From Aalborgiella sp040079635 (GTDB lineage Bacteria > Pseudomonadota > Gammaproteobacteria > Burkholderiales > Burkholderiaceae_C): 64,000 bases of DNA. Below the pieces are notes generated by a model. It was not told the origin of the DNA and did not search any database. It saw nothing but the letters and a program-made list of their open reading frames with translations. The DNA lies in assembly GCA_040079635.1 (NCBI GenBank), contig JBEBJY010000003.1:1-64000 (forward strand), in the 5' to 3' direction. The position numbers and the translations under genes are program-made. Position 1 is the first letter of the stretch. Every line of letters starts with the position of its first letter. Shown here one piece after another: positions 55,893-63,873 of this stretch.

Positions 55893-57209
55893 ATGAGCAA
55901 GATTCTGCTGGGCTGCATTGCCGATGATTTCACGGGTGCAACCGACTTGGCCAACAACCTCGTGCGAGCAGGTATGCGCGTGGTGCAGACCAACGGCGTA
56001 CCGACACAGCCGTTGTCGGCAGAGGTCGATGCCATTGATGCCATAGTTATTGCCCTGAAGACCCGCACCATCTCACCCGCTGACGCAATTGCTCAATCTT
56101 TAGCAGCCCTGCAGTGGCTAAAAAGTGCTGGCAGCCGGCAAATTTATTTCAAGTATTGCTCTACTTTTGATAGCTGGTATGGCGCAGATAATGACGGCAA
56201 ACGCGGCAACATTGGCCCCGTGACAGAAGCCTTGATGGATGCGATGGGTGCAGATTTCACCATCGCCACGCCCGCCTTTCCAGACAACGGGCGAACCGTT
56301 TTCAAAGGGCATTTGTTTGTGGGCGATGTGCTGCTATCCGAATCCAGCATGAAAACGCATCCGCTCACCCCCATGCGTGATGCGAACTTGGTCACTGTGA
56401 TGCAAGCGCAGTGCAAACGTAAAGTTGGGCTGATTGATTACCGCACTGTTGCAGCCGGCTTTATTGCCATTCAAAGCCGCATCGCGGAACTGAAAAGCCA
56501 AGGCGTTGGCATTGCGATTGTGGACGCCATCTCGAACGAAGACCTAATACGTTTAGGTACAGCGCTCGCAGATTTGCCATTAGTTACGGCGGGGTCTGGC
56601 GTGGCGATTGGTTTGCCGCAGAATTTTGGGATTGATGCCAAAAATACATCACAGGCAGCCGCTTTACCTGTTGCCAAAGGCTACCAAGCCGTGGTTTCGG
56701 GCAGTTGTTCACAGGCGACCAATGCACAAGTCGCAGTTTGGCAAGCCAGCAGACGCCCACACAAAGCTTTGAACTTAGCCGAAATTTTAGGCAGTGACGC
56801 CCAGCTCCATGCAGAAGTGCAAAACGTGCTGTCATGGGCAAAACCATTGTTGCCTAACGGCCCAGTGCTGATTTATTCAACCGCAGATGCAGCATCCGTC
56901 AAAACCACACAATCAGCCCTAGGCAGCGATGCAACGGGCGCGCGGGTGGAGCAAGCGCTTAGCGCAATTGCCAAAGGCTTGGTCGAGCTAGGCGTGCAAC
57001 AGCTGGTGGTCGCAGGTGGCGAAACTTCAGGCGCTTGTGTTCAGGCCTTGGGCGTGGAGCAAATGCAAATCGGCCCTCAAATCGATACTGGCGTGCCGTG
57101 GTGCTATGGTTTTAGCAATGCAACAGATGCCAACATTCACCTTACCCTCAAATCCGGCAATTTTGGCACCACTGACTTCTTCGCCAAAGCTTTTGATATG
57201 CTCAAGTAA
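55893..57209 (+). CDS. otnK: 3-oxo-tetronate kinase OtnK
   Basis: 438 residues of the four-carbon acid sugar kinase family (formerly DUF1537). N-terminal substrate domain: LLGCIADDFTGATDLANNLV, FKYCSTFDSWYGADNDGKRG, IGPVTEALMDAMG; C-terminal nucleotide domain: LVVAGGETSGACVQALGVEQ and IDTGVPWCYGF. Phosphorylates 3-oxo-tetronate to the 4-phosphate. The decarboxylase OtnC that normally follows is not in the window. Confidence 0.93.
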   Translation: MSKILLGCIADDFTGATDLANNLVRAGMRVVQTNGVPTQPLSAEVDAIDAIVIALKTRTISPADAIAQSLAALQWLKSAGSRQIYFKYCSTFDSWYGADNDGKRGNIGPVTEALMDAMGADFTIATPAFPDNGRTVFKGHLFVGDVLLSESSMKTHPLTPMRDANLVTVMQAQCKRKVGLIDYRTVAAGFIAIQSRIAELKSQGVGIAIVDAISNEDLIRLGTALADLPLVTAGSGVAIGLPQNFGIDAKNTSQAAALPVAKGYQAVVSGSCSQATNAQVAVWQASRRPHKALNLAEILGSDAQLHAEVQNVLSWAKPLLPNGPVLIYSTADAASVKTTQSALGSDATGARVEQALSAIAKGLVELGVQQLVVAGGETSGACVQALGVEQMQIGPQIDTGVPWCYGFSNATDANIHLTLKSGNFGTTDFFAKAFDMLK

Positions 57210-57256
57210 ATGTTTAAACAGATGTTAAATTTAGCTGCAAATTAAAGAACGCCAAT

Positions 57257-58099
57257 ATGCCAAAATTCGCCGCCAATTTGACGATGATGTACCCCGAACT
57301 GCCGTTTTTAGACCGCTTCGAAGCAGCGGCCAAAGACGGTTTTAAGGCGGTGGAGTACCTCTTCCCCTACGCTTTTGAGGCCAAAGAGCTGGCTGCTAGG
57401 TTAAAAAACAATGGTTTGCAGCAAGTTTTGTTCAACTTACCGCCGGGCGGCGTGGATGCTAAATCCATAGACGACACGTGGAACAACGGCACACGCGGCA
57501 TTGCTTGCATCGCGGGGCGTGAAGCTGAATTGGCGGCAGGCGCAGACCTAGCCTTGCGTTACGCCGAAGTCTTGGACTGCCCCAGATTGCACATGATGGC
57601 GGGTTTATTACCTACAAATGCCTTATCCACCGCAGAAAACAAGGCAAATACTCGCCAAACCTACGTCAACAATGCCAAAACTGCCAGCCAGTTGGTAGCA
57701 AAACAAGGCATCAACCTGCTCCTAGAACCCATCAACACCCGCGATATTCCAGGTTTTTTTCTGAACCGCCAAGACGAAGCGCATGCTTTGATTACTGAAA
57801 TCGGTCAGTCAAATGTCAAAGTGCAAATGGATTTGTACCACTGCCAAATCGTCGAAGGCGATGTAGCGATGAAAATCCGCCAATACCTGCCCACTGGCAA
57901 TGTCGGCCATTTCCAAATCGCAGGCGTGCCAGAGCGGCATGAGCCTGATATTGGCGAGATGAATTACCCGTATTTGTTCGATGTGATCGACAGTTTGGGA
58001 TACGACGGCTGGATTGGCTGTGAATACAAGCCAAAACTGGGTGGACAGCCGAATGGCACATCCAGCGGGCTGGGTTGGTTAAAACCATATCTAGGCTAA
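57257..58099 (+). CDS. otnI: 2-oxo-tetronate isomerase OtnI (hydroxypyruvate isomerase-like)
   Basis: 280 residues of the xylose-isomerase-like TIM-barrel family. FAANLTMMYPELPFLDRFEA, GFKAVEYLFPYAFEAKELAA, LLLEPINTRDIPGFFLNRQD, VKVQMDLYHCQIVEGDVAMK, FQIAGVPERHEPDIGEMNYP and IGCEYKPKLGGQPNGTSSGL carry the metal ligands (two Glu, Asp, His). Converts 2-oxo-tetronate from L-threonate into 3-oxo-tetronate. Hydroxypyruvate isomerase is the close alternative; the operon favours OtnI. Confidence 0.88.
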   Translation: MPKFAANLTMMYPELPFLDRFEAAAKDGFKAVEYLFPYAFEAKELAARLKNNGLQQVLFNLPPGGVDAKSIDDTWNNGTRGIACIAGREAELAAGADLALRYAEVLDCPRLHMMAGLLPTNALSTAENKANTRQTYVNNAKTASQLVAKQGINLLLEPINTRDIPGFFLNRQDEAHALITEIGQSNVKVQMDLYHCQIVEGDVAMKIRQYLPTGNVGHFQIAGVPERHEPDIGEMNYPYLFDVIDSLGYDGWIGCEYKPKLGGQPNGTSSGLGWLKPYLG

Positions 58100-58104
58100 T
58101 ATTA

Positions 58105-58151
58105 CTATTCTTTTTATAGCTATTCAGGCAATAAATACGCCGGCTAGAGCC
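58105..58151 (+). repeat. 45-bp dispersed element, intergenic
   Basis: CTATTCTTTTTATAGCTATT followed by CAGGCAATAAATACGCCGGC and TAGAGCC. Perfect core. Fills the gap between the convergent otnI and gcvP genes. Confidence 0.93.
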
Positions 58152-58162
58152 ATTTTTACACC

Positions 58163-61069
58163 CTATTCAGCGTATTCACTCACCGGAACGCAGCTGCAAA
58201 ACAGATTTCGGTCGCCATAGACGTTGTCCACCCGTCCAACGGGTGCCCAGTATTTGTTTTGCTTCAGTTTGGCCAACGGATAAGCACCTGTTTCACGGCT
58301 GTAAGGACGGCTCCAATCCTCACCCAACAAGCTATCCGCCGTGTGCGGTGCATGCTTCAGCGGGTTGTTGTCTTGCGGCCAAACGCCCTGCTCTACTTTA
58401 GCGATTTCAGCGCGGATGGCAATCATGGCGTTGATGAAGCGGTCTAACTCGTAAAGCGTTTCACTTTCGGTCGGTTCGACCATCAGCGTGCCTGCGACCG
58501 GAAAGCTCAGCGTTGGTGCGTGGAAACCGTAGTCGATCAGCCGCTTGGCGACGTCTTCGGCGGAAATGCCGTTCGCACCACCTGTGCTGTCTTTCAGCGG
58601 ACGCAAGTCCAAAATGCACTCATGCGCGACATAGCCCTGCTCGCTAGCATAGAGCGTGGGGAAATGGTCTTTCAGGCGGGTGCTGATGTAGTTGGCGCTC
58701 AAAATGGCGATTTCTGTCGCGTCTTTCAAACCCTCAGCGCCCATCATGCGGCAGTACATCCAGCTGATAGGAAGTACCGCAGCATTTCCTAGGGGCGCTG
58801 CTGATATTGCCCCTACGCCGTTGACTTTTAACCCACCGGTCACATGCCCCGGCAAATACGGCACCAAATCCGCCACGACGCAAACGGGGCCGACACCCGG
58901 GCCGCCACCGCCGTGCGGGATACAGAATGTCTTATGTAAGTTCAAGTGGCTCACATCGCCGCCAAATTCGCCCGGTGCGGCCGTGCCCACCAGCGCATTC
59001 ATATTCGCACCGTCCACATAAACGCGGCCACCGAAGCTGTGAACCATGGCGCAGAGCTCTTTGACGCTGGTCTCAAACACGCCGTGGGTACTCGGGTAGG
59101 TGATCATCACGCATGCCAGATTGGCGGCGTTCTGCTCGCATTTGGCCTTCAAATCCGCCATGTCGACATTACCTTTGGCGTCGCAAGCCGTGACGACCAC
59201 CGTCATGCCCGCCATCTGCGCGCTGGCAGGATTCGTGCCGTGGGCGCTGGATGGAATCAGGCAGATGTTGCGATGACCTTGGCCATTCGCTTCAAAAAAC
59301 GCCTTGATAACCAGCAAACCGGCGTATTCACCTTGTGAGCCGGCATTGGGTTGCAGGCTGATACCCGCATAGCCCGTGGCTTGGCACAACCAAGCGCGCA
59401 ACTGCTCGTCCAGCTCGGCGTAGCCTTGCAACTGGTCGTGCGGCGCAAACGGGTGGATATTGGCAAACTCGGGCCAGGTGATGGGGATCATCTCGCTGGT
59501 GGCGTTGAGCTTCATGGTGCAACTGCCCAGCGGAATCATGCTGCGATCCAGCGCCAAGTCCTTGTCCGAGAGCATGCGAATGTAGCGCAGCATCGCGGTC
59601 TCAGAATGGTGAGTATTAAAAACAGGATGCGTTAAAAACGAGCTGCTGCGGCGCAATTCAACGGGGATCAACGACGTCACGCTCGATTCAAAATCAGCAA
59701 CTTGCGGCAGCGTTTGCCCAGGTTTAGCAAAGAACGACCAAACCAATGCAACATCGTCGCGCGTCGTGGTTTCGTCAAGTGAAATACTGACGTAGTTTTC
59801 CCATGAAATTTTGACGTTAGCCAACGCATTAATTGCCTTAGCAGCTATCGATTGTGTAGCATCATCAGTCTTGATGGTGATGGTATCAAACGCCGACGCA
59901 CTCGTCGGCTTGAAACCCAAAGTCTGCAAACCGCGCGCCAAAATGGCCGTGTAAGCTGCAACGCGCTGCGCAATCCGCGTTAAACCCTGCGGGCCGTGGT
60001 AGACCGCGTACATGCTGGCGATCACCGCTGGCAGCACCTGCGCGGTGCAGATATTGGAGGTGGCTTTTTCGCGGCGGATATGCTGCTCGCGGGTTTGCAG
60101 AGCGAGACGGTAAGCTGGATTGCTATGCACATCAACACTGACGCCGACCAAACGACCCGGCATGGAGCGCTTGAACTCGTCGCGGCAAGCCAAGTACGCC
60201 GCGTGTGGGCCACCGTTTCCCATAGGCATGCCAAAACGCTGGGTCGTACCCAGCACGATGTCTGCGCCCCACTCGCCCGGTGATTTTAACAAAGTCAGTG
60301 CTAGTAAATCTGCAGCAACAATGAAAGCTGCCTGCTTGGCATGCACGGCAACGACATCAGCACGCAAGTCATCAATACGCCCGCTGGTAGATGGATATTG
60401 CGCCAATACGGCGAAATAATCGCCCTTCAACGCCGCTTCCCACTCAGGGGCTGAATTCGCCAGCTGCACGGTAATGCCCAGCGGTTTGGCACGGGTCTGG
60501 ATCACTTCAATCGTCTGCGGATGGCAATCCCCAGCGACGACAAAGACATGGCTTTTGGATTTGACGCTGCGCTTGGCCAGCGTCATCGCCTCGGCCGCTG
60601 CGGTGGCTTCGTCGAGCATGGAGGCATTCGCCATCGGCAAACCCGTCAAATCGCAGACCATGGTTTGAAAGTTCACCAGCGCTTCCATGCGCCCCTGGCT
60701 GATTTCGGCTTGGTACGGCGTGTAAGCGGTGTACCAAGCTGGGTTTTCCAAAATATTACGCAAAATCACGCCCGGCGTGTGCGTGCCGTAATAGCCTTGA
60801 CCAATAAAGCTTTTGAACACCTTGTTTTTGCCCGCCATGGCTTTGAGCTCTGCCAAAGCCTGCGCTTCCGTCGCCGGATGCGGTAAATCCATCAACTGCT
60901 TGCGTGCAATGCTGCGTGGCACGATGGCCTCAATCAAGGCCGCACGCGTAGCCGCGCCCACGACTTTAAGCATATGAACCTCATCCGCAGCACCAATACC
61001 GATGTGGCGAGCGAGGAACTCGGAGGTGTTTTCTAACTCAACTAACGTGGGGGCAGACTTCTGAGGCAT
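58163..61069 (-). CDS. gcvP: Glycine dehydrogenase (decarboxylating), P protein, with an in-frame repeat
   Basis: 968 residues, the fused P protein of the glycine cleavage system. FLARHIGIGAADEVHMLKVV and AAYTAYTPYQAEISQGRMEA-like NPAWYTAYTPYQAEISQGRM at the N-terminal half; the PLP lysine lies in VSHLNLHKTFCIPHGGGGPG near 715. The last blocks (CSCVPVSEYAE) are normal. Residues about 403-418 (ATQSIAAKAINALANV) are made by a 45-bp dispersed element at the boundary between halves. Third gene of gcvTHP, 33 nt after gcvH. Confidence 0.96.
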   Translation of the reverse strand: MPQKSAPTLVELENTSEFLARHIGIGAADEVHMLKVVGAATRAALIEAIVPRSIARKQLMDLPHPATEAQALAELKAMAGKNKVFKSFIGQGYYGTHTPGVILRNILENPAWYTAYTPYQAEISQGRMEALVNFQTMVCDLTGLPMANASMLDEATAAAEAMTLAKRSVKSKSHVFVVAGDCHPQTIEVIQTRAKPLGITVQLANSAPEWEAALKGDYFAVLAQYPSTSGRIDDLRADVVAVHAKQAAFIVAADLLALTLLKSPGEWGADIVLGTTQRFGMPMGNGGPHAAYLACRDEFKRSMPGRLVGVSVDVHSNPAYRLALQTREQHIRREKATSNICTAQVLPAVIASMYAVYHGPQGLTRIAQRVAAYTAILARGLQTLGFKPTSASAFDTITIKTDDATQSIAAKAINALANVKISWENYVSISLDETTTRDDVALVWSFFAKPGQTLPQVADFESSVTSLIPVELRRSSSFLTHPVFNTHHSETAMLRYIRMLSDKDLALDRSMIPLGSCTMKLNATSEMIPITWPEFANIHPFAPHDQLQGYAELDEQLRAWLCQATGYAGISLQPNAGSQGEYAGLLVIKAFFEANGQGHRNICLIPSSAHGTNPASAQMAGMTVVVTACDAKGNVDMADLKAKCEQNAANLACVMITYPSTHGVFETSVKELCAMVHSFGGRVYVDGANMNALVGTAAPGEFGGDVSHLNLHKTFCIPHGGGGPGVGPVCVVADLVPYLPGHVTGGLKVNGVGAISAAPLGNAAVLPISWMYCRMMGAEGLKDATEIAILSANYISTRLKDHFPTLYASEQGYVAHECILDLRPLKDSTGGANGISAEDVAKRLIDYGFHAPTLSFPVAGTLMVEPTESETLYELDRFINAMIAIRAEIAKVEQGVWPQDNNPLKHAPHTADSLLGEDWSRPYSRETGAYPLAKLKQNKYWAPVGRVDNVYGDRNLFCSCVPVSEYAE
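59814..59860 (-). repeat. 45-bp dispersed element inside gcvP
   Basis: Gene strand: GCTACACAATCGATAGCTGC, then TAAGGCAATTAATGCGTTGG. Core diverged at four positions. Encodes ATQSIAAKAINALA, in the same frame as the other gene-direction copies, and begins like the livG copy (ATQSIAA). Confidence 0.78.
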
Positions 61070-61102
61070 GGCAAACTTAGGTGTTTTAGAAATTAAAAGA
61101 AT

Positions 61103-61468
61103 TTAGGCGGAGAAGCTGGTGTAAGCCGTTTCATCCATCAACGCAGCAATTTGCGACGTGTCTGACAACTTGACCTTGAAGAACCAGCCAGCGCCCAATG
61201 GGTCAGAATTTGCCAACGCTGGGTCAGCGCGCAATTCCTCGTTCACCTCGGTAATCTCGCCGCTCACTGGCATGTAAACATCAGCCGCCGCTTTGACAGA
61301 CTCGACCACGCCAGCCACTTCTTTTTGGGCAAACAAAGCACCCACTTCGGGCAAATCCACAAACACCACATCGCCCAAGGCATCCTGCGCGTGATGTGTA
61401 ATTCCTACGACAGCGATATCGCCGTCAATTTTTAGCCATTCGTGGTCTTCGGTGTATTTCAATGTCAT
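61103..61468 (-). CDS. gcvH: Glycine cleavage system H protein
   Basis: 121 residues. YTEDHEWLKIDGDIAVVGIT, ALGDVVFVDLPEVGALFAQK and VESVKAAADVYMPVSGEI, in which Lys59 carries the lipoyl arm. PLGAGWFFKVKLSD is typical. Shuttles the aminomethyl group between P, T and L proteins. 66 nt after gcvT. Confidence 0.98.
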   Translation of the reverse strand: MTLKYTEDHEWLKIDGDIAVVGITHHAQDALGDVVFVDLPEVGALFAQKEVAGVVESVKAAADVYMPVSGEITEVNEELRADPALANSDPLGAGWFFKVKLSDTSQIAALMDETAYTSFSA

Positions 61469-61534
61469 GTTGTTTCTCCTAAAAAGTTGTTTAAATTAAT
61501 TGGGGTCAGATTCTAATTATTCTGCTTTGAAAAA

Positions 61535-62698
61535 TTAGCCACGGAAATAGCGGTTTGGCACAAAAGGCATAGCCGCAACTTCCATAGCCACGACTTTACC
61601 GCGAACCAGTGCATTGATTCGGTTGCCGACCGCAGCAAATTCTGCGTTGACGTAGCCCATGGCAATCGGTTTATCTATGGTCGGTGCCAGCAAGCCGCTG
61701 GTGACTTCGCCAATGCGCTTGCCGCTAGTGTCCTGCAATTCAGTGTGCTCCCGCACGGGGACACGGTCTAAAGCGATCATACCGACCCGTTTTTTAGTGC
61801 CATTTATGGCTGTAGCCGGCGTATTATTTGCCTGAGCTGCTATTATATTTATAGCTCCAATGTAACCACCAGCCCGCTCACCGTCCGCACGACGCACCTT
61901 TTGCATGGCCCAACCCAGCCCGGCTTCTACAGGATTTGTCGTCGCATCAATATCTTGGCCGTACAAACACAGCCCGGCCTCCAAACGCAGAGAATTGCGA
62001 GCCCCCAGGCCAATCGGTTTGACTTCCGGCTCAGTCAGCAGCGCTTTGGCCAGCATTTCAGTTTGTTCGGCAGAGACCGAGATTTCAAAACCATCTTCGC
62101 CGGTGTAGCCACTGCGGGTGACAAAACAGTCAGCCCCAGCGATGGTGAAACGTCCACCGGTCATAAACACCAGCTTTTCAATACCTGAGTTAGCGGGCGC
62201 CAATCTGGCCATCACCGCCACCGCCTGCGGCCCCTGCAAAGCCAGCAAACCGTGCGTCGGCAAAGGTGTGATCTCGCAGCGGTTGCCGATGTGTTGCTGA
62301 ATATGGGCGATATCACCCGCTTTGCAAGCGCCGTTGACGATGACAAAAATCTCGTCATCTGCCACCTTGAAAAACATCAAATCGTCAACGATGCCGCCCG
62401 CCTCGTTGGTCAGCAGGCCGTAGCGCTGTTTGCCTACGGACAGATCAATCACATCGACTGGCATCAGGGTTTCAAACGCGGCAGCAGCGTCTTTGCCCTT
62501 TAGACGCAATTGCCCCATGTGAGAGACATCAAACAAACCGGCGCGGTTACGAGTATGGTGGTGCTCCGCGACCAAACCGCTTGGGAATTGAACCGGCATC
62601 GAATAACCCGCAAACGGCACCATGCGCGCGCCAAGTGCGACGTGCAAGTCGTACAACGGAGTTTTAAGAAGCTCGGTAGCGGTGGTTTCAGTAGACAA
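61535..62698 (-). CDS. gcvT: Glycine cleavage system T protein, with an in-frame repeat
   Basis: 387 residues, about 20 more than most relatives. TPLYDLHVALGARMVPFAGY, HTRNRAGLFDVSHMGQLRLK (with the catalytic Asp), YTGEDGFEISVS and LGARNSLRLEAGLCLYGQDI are the T-protein blocks. Residues about 281-296 (GAINIIAAQANNTPATA) come from the 45-bp element; they separate ERAGGYI from KRVGMIALDR, so they lie in a loop of the middle domain. First gene of the operon after the glycine riboswitch. L protein is not in the window. Confidence 0.96.
   Translation of the reverse strand: MSTETTATELLKTPLYDLHVALGARMVPFAGYSMPVQFPSGLVAEHHHTRNRAGLFDVSHMGQLRLKGKDAAAAFETLMPVDVIDLSVGKQRYGLLTNEAGGIVDDLMFFKVADDEIFVIVNGACKAGDIAHIQQHIGNRCEITPLPTHGLLALQGPQAVAVMARLAPANSGIEKLVFMTGGRFTIAGADCFVTRSGYTGEDGFEISVSAEQTEMLAKALLTEPEVKPIGLGARNSLRLEAGLCLYGQDIDATTNPVEAGLGWAMQKVRRADGERAGGYIGAINIIAAQANNTPATAINGTKKRVGMIALDRVPVREHTELQDTSGKRIGEVTSGLLAPTIDKPIAMGYVNAEFAAVGNRINALVRGKVVAMEVAAMPFVPNRYFRG
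61809..61855 (-). repeat. 45-bp dispersed element inside gcvT
   Basis: Gene strand: GCTATAAATATAATAGCAGC, then TCAGGCAAATAATACGCCGG. Near-perfect copy with two core changes. Encodes AINIIAAQANNTPATA. Confidence 0.93.
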
Positions 62699-62734
62699 AA
62701 GAGACTCCTAGGGCATGAAAATCGGTCGATCAAT

Positions 62735-62976
62735 GCCCCGGCTGTCCTCTTTACCTGAGAGATTCGCAAGCTAAATGGGTAGCTTGGTTGCTCCTTCGGT
62801 GGATGGTTTCAAGGAACCATCTCTCTCCAGCAAGGAACGCTCAAAATCAAGTTTTGAACGTCGTGTCAGTCCTTTTTGCCTGAGCGTTCAGAGATTGCAA
62901 TGTATGAATCTCTTGCGCCTTCGGCGGTTTTTGTGACAAATTTCTGTGATTTATCAAAAAACGCTCTCCTGACAAC
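62735..62976 (-). promoter_or_regulatory. Tandem glycine riboswitch upstream of gcvTHP
   Basis: Minus strand: first aptamer starts GGAGAGCG (62969-62962) and has CCGCCGAAGGCGCAAGAGAT, ending CTGAACGCTCAGGCAAAAAG with GACTGAC; a short linker follows, then the second aptamer: CTGGAGAGAGATGGTTCC, CACCGAAGGAGCAACCAAGC, CTCTCAGGTAAAGAGGACAG. Both halves hold the GGAGAG / CCGAAGG / CAGG-AAA-GGAC pattern. Glycine binding is known to turn on glycine cleavage genes. This fills the gene-free stretch 62699-63041 apart from the rlmB leader. Confidence 0.97.
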
Positions 62977-63041
62977 GCGAATTGTACCTAATTCAAAACT
63001 TCAAGCCTATTTACATCTGCCCAAAGCCCGATAATCAACGC

Positions 63042-63827
63042 ATGTCATCTGCAAATTCCCCCTCAAAAGTCCTGTTTGGCTTCCACGCCATCAACGTGCG
63101 CCTCAAAACCGCCCCAAAATCCATCATCGAGATATACCACGACGCCACCCGTCGCGATGCGCGCATGCGGCAATTCATCGCCAAAGCGTCCGATATGGGG
63201 ATGAAGTTGATCGAATCTGACGGCGAACGTCTCGTCAAACTCGCCGGCGGCCACGGTCACCAAGGCGTCGTCGCCAAGGTCGAAGCCGTCACCCAAGTGC
63301 ATTCGCTCGACGAATTGCTTGAAAATTTGGAAGCAGCGAACGCAGATGTACCTGTTGGAGAGCGCGTTAACCCCTTGATTTTGGTACTAGACGGCGTGAC
63401 CGACCCACACAACCTGGGCGCTTGCCTGCGCGTGGCAGACGGCGCGGGTGTGCACGCCGTAATCGCCCCCAAAGACAACGCCGCCGGCATCAACGCCACG
63501 GTGGCTAAAGTCGCCAGCGGCGCGGCCGAAACCGTGCCCTACTTCATGGTCACCAACCTAGCGCGTACGCTGAACGAGCTGAAAGAACGCAACATCTGGA
63601 TCATCGGCACCAGCGACCAAGCCACCAAAAACCTGTACCAAGCCGACCTTAAAGGCCCAGTCGCCCTCGTTTTAGGCGCAGAAGGCGACGGCATTCGCCA
63701 GCTGACTGCTAAAACATGCGACGAGCTGATCAGCATCCCCATGATGGGCGCGGTCGAGAGTTTGAATGTGTCGGTTGCTAGCGGTGTTTGCCTGTATGAA
63801 GCGATGCGGCAGCGAATATCGGCATAA
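63042..63827 (+). CDS. rlmB: 23S rRNA (guanosine-2'-O)-methyltransferase RlmB
   Basis: 261 residues, SpoU family. The N-terminal substrate-binding domain starts KVLFGFHAINVRLKTAPKSI; the knotted methyltransferase domain has LVLDGVTDPHNLGACLRVAD, VALVLGAEGDGIRQLTAKTC and SIPMMGAVESLNVSVASGVC (motifs 1-3). Methylates G2251 of 23S rRNA. The ATG at 63042 is chosen; the frame extends 20 codons upstream into the glycine riboswitch leader side without family support. Confidence 0.95.
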   Translation: MSSANSPSKVLFGFHAINVRLKTAPKSIIEIYHDATRRDARMRQFIAKASDMGMKLIESDGERLVKLAGGHGHQGVVAKVEAVTQVHSLDELLENLEAANADVPVGERVNPLILVLDGVTDPHNLGACLRVADGAGVHAVIAPKDNAAGINATVAKVASGAAETVPYFMVTNLARTLNELKERNIWIIGTSDQATKNLYQADLKGPVALVLGAEGDGIRQLTAKTCDELISIPMMGAVESLNVSVASGVCLYEAMRQRISA

Positions 63828-63873
63828 TTTACTCAAATTCAACCATTTACCTCTTACTCATTTAAGGCAAACA

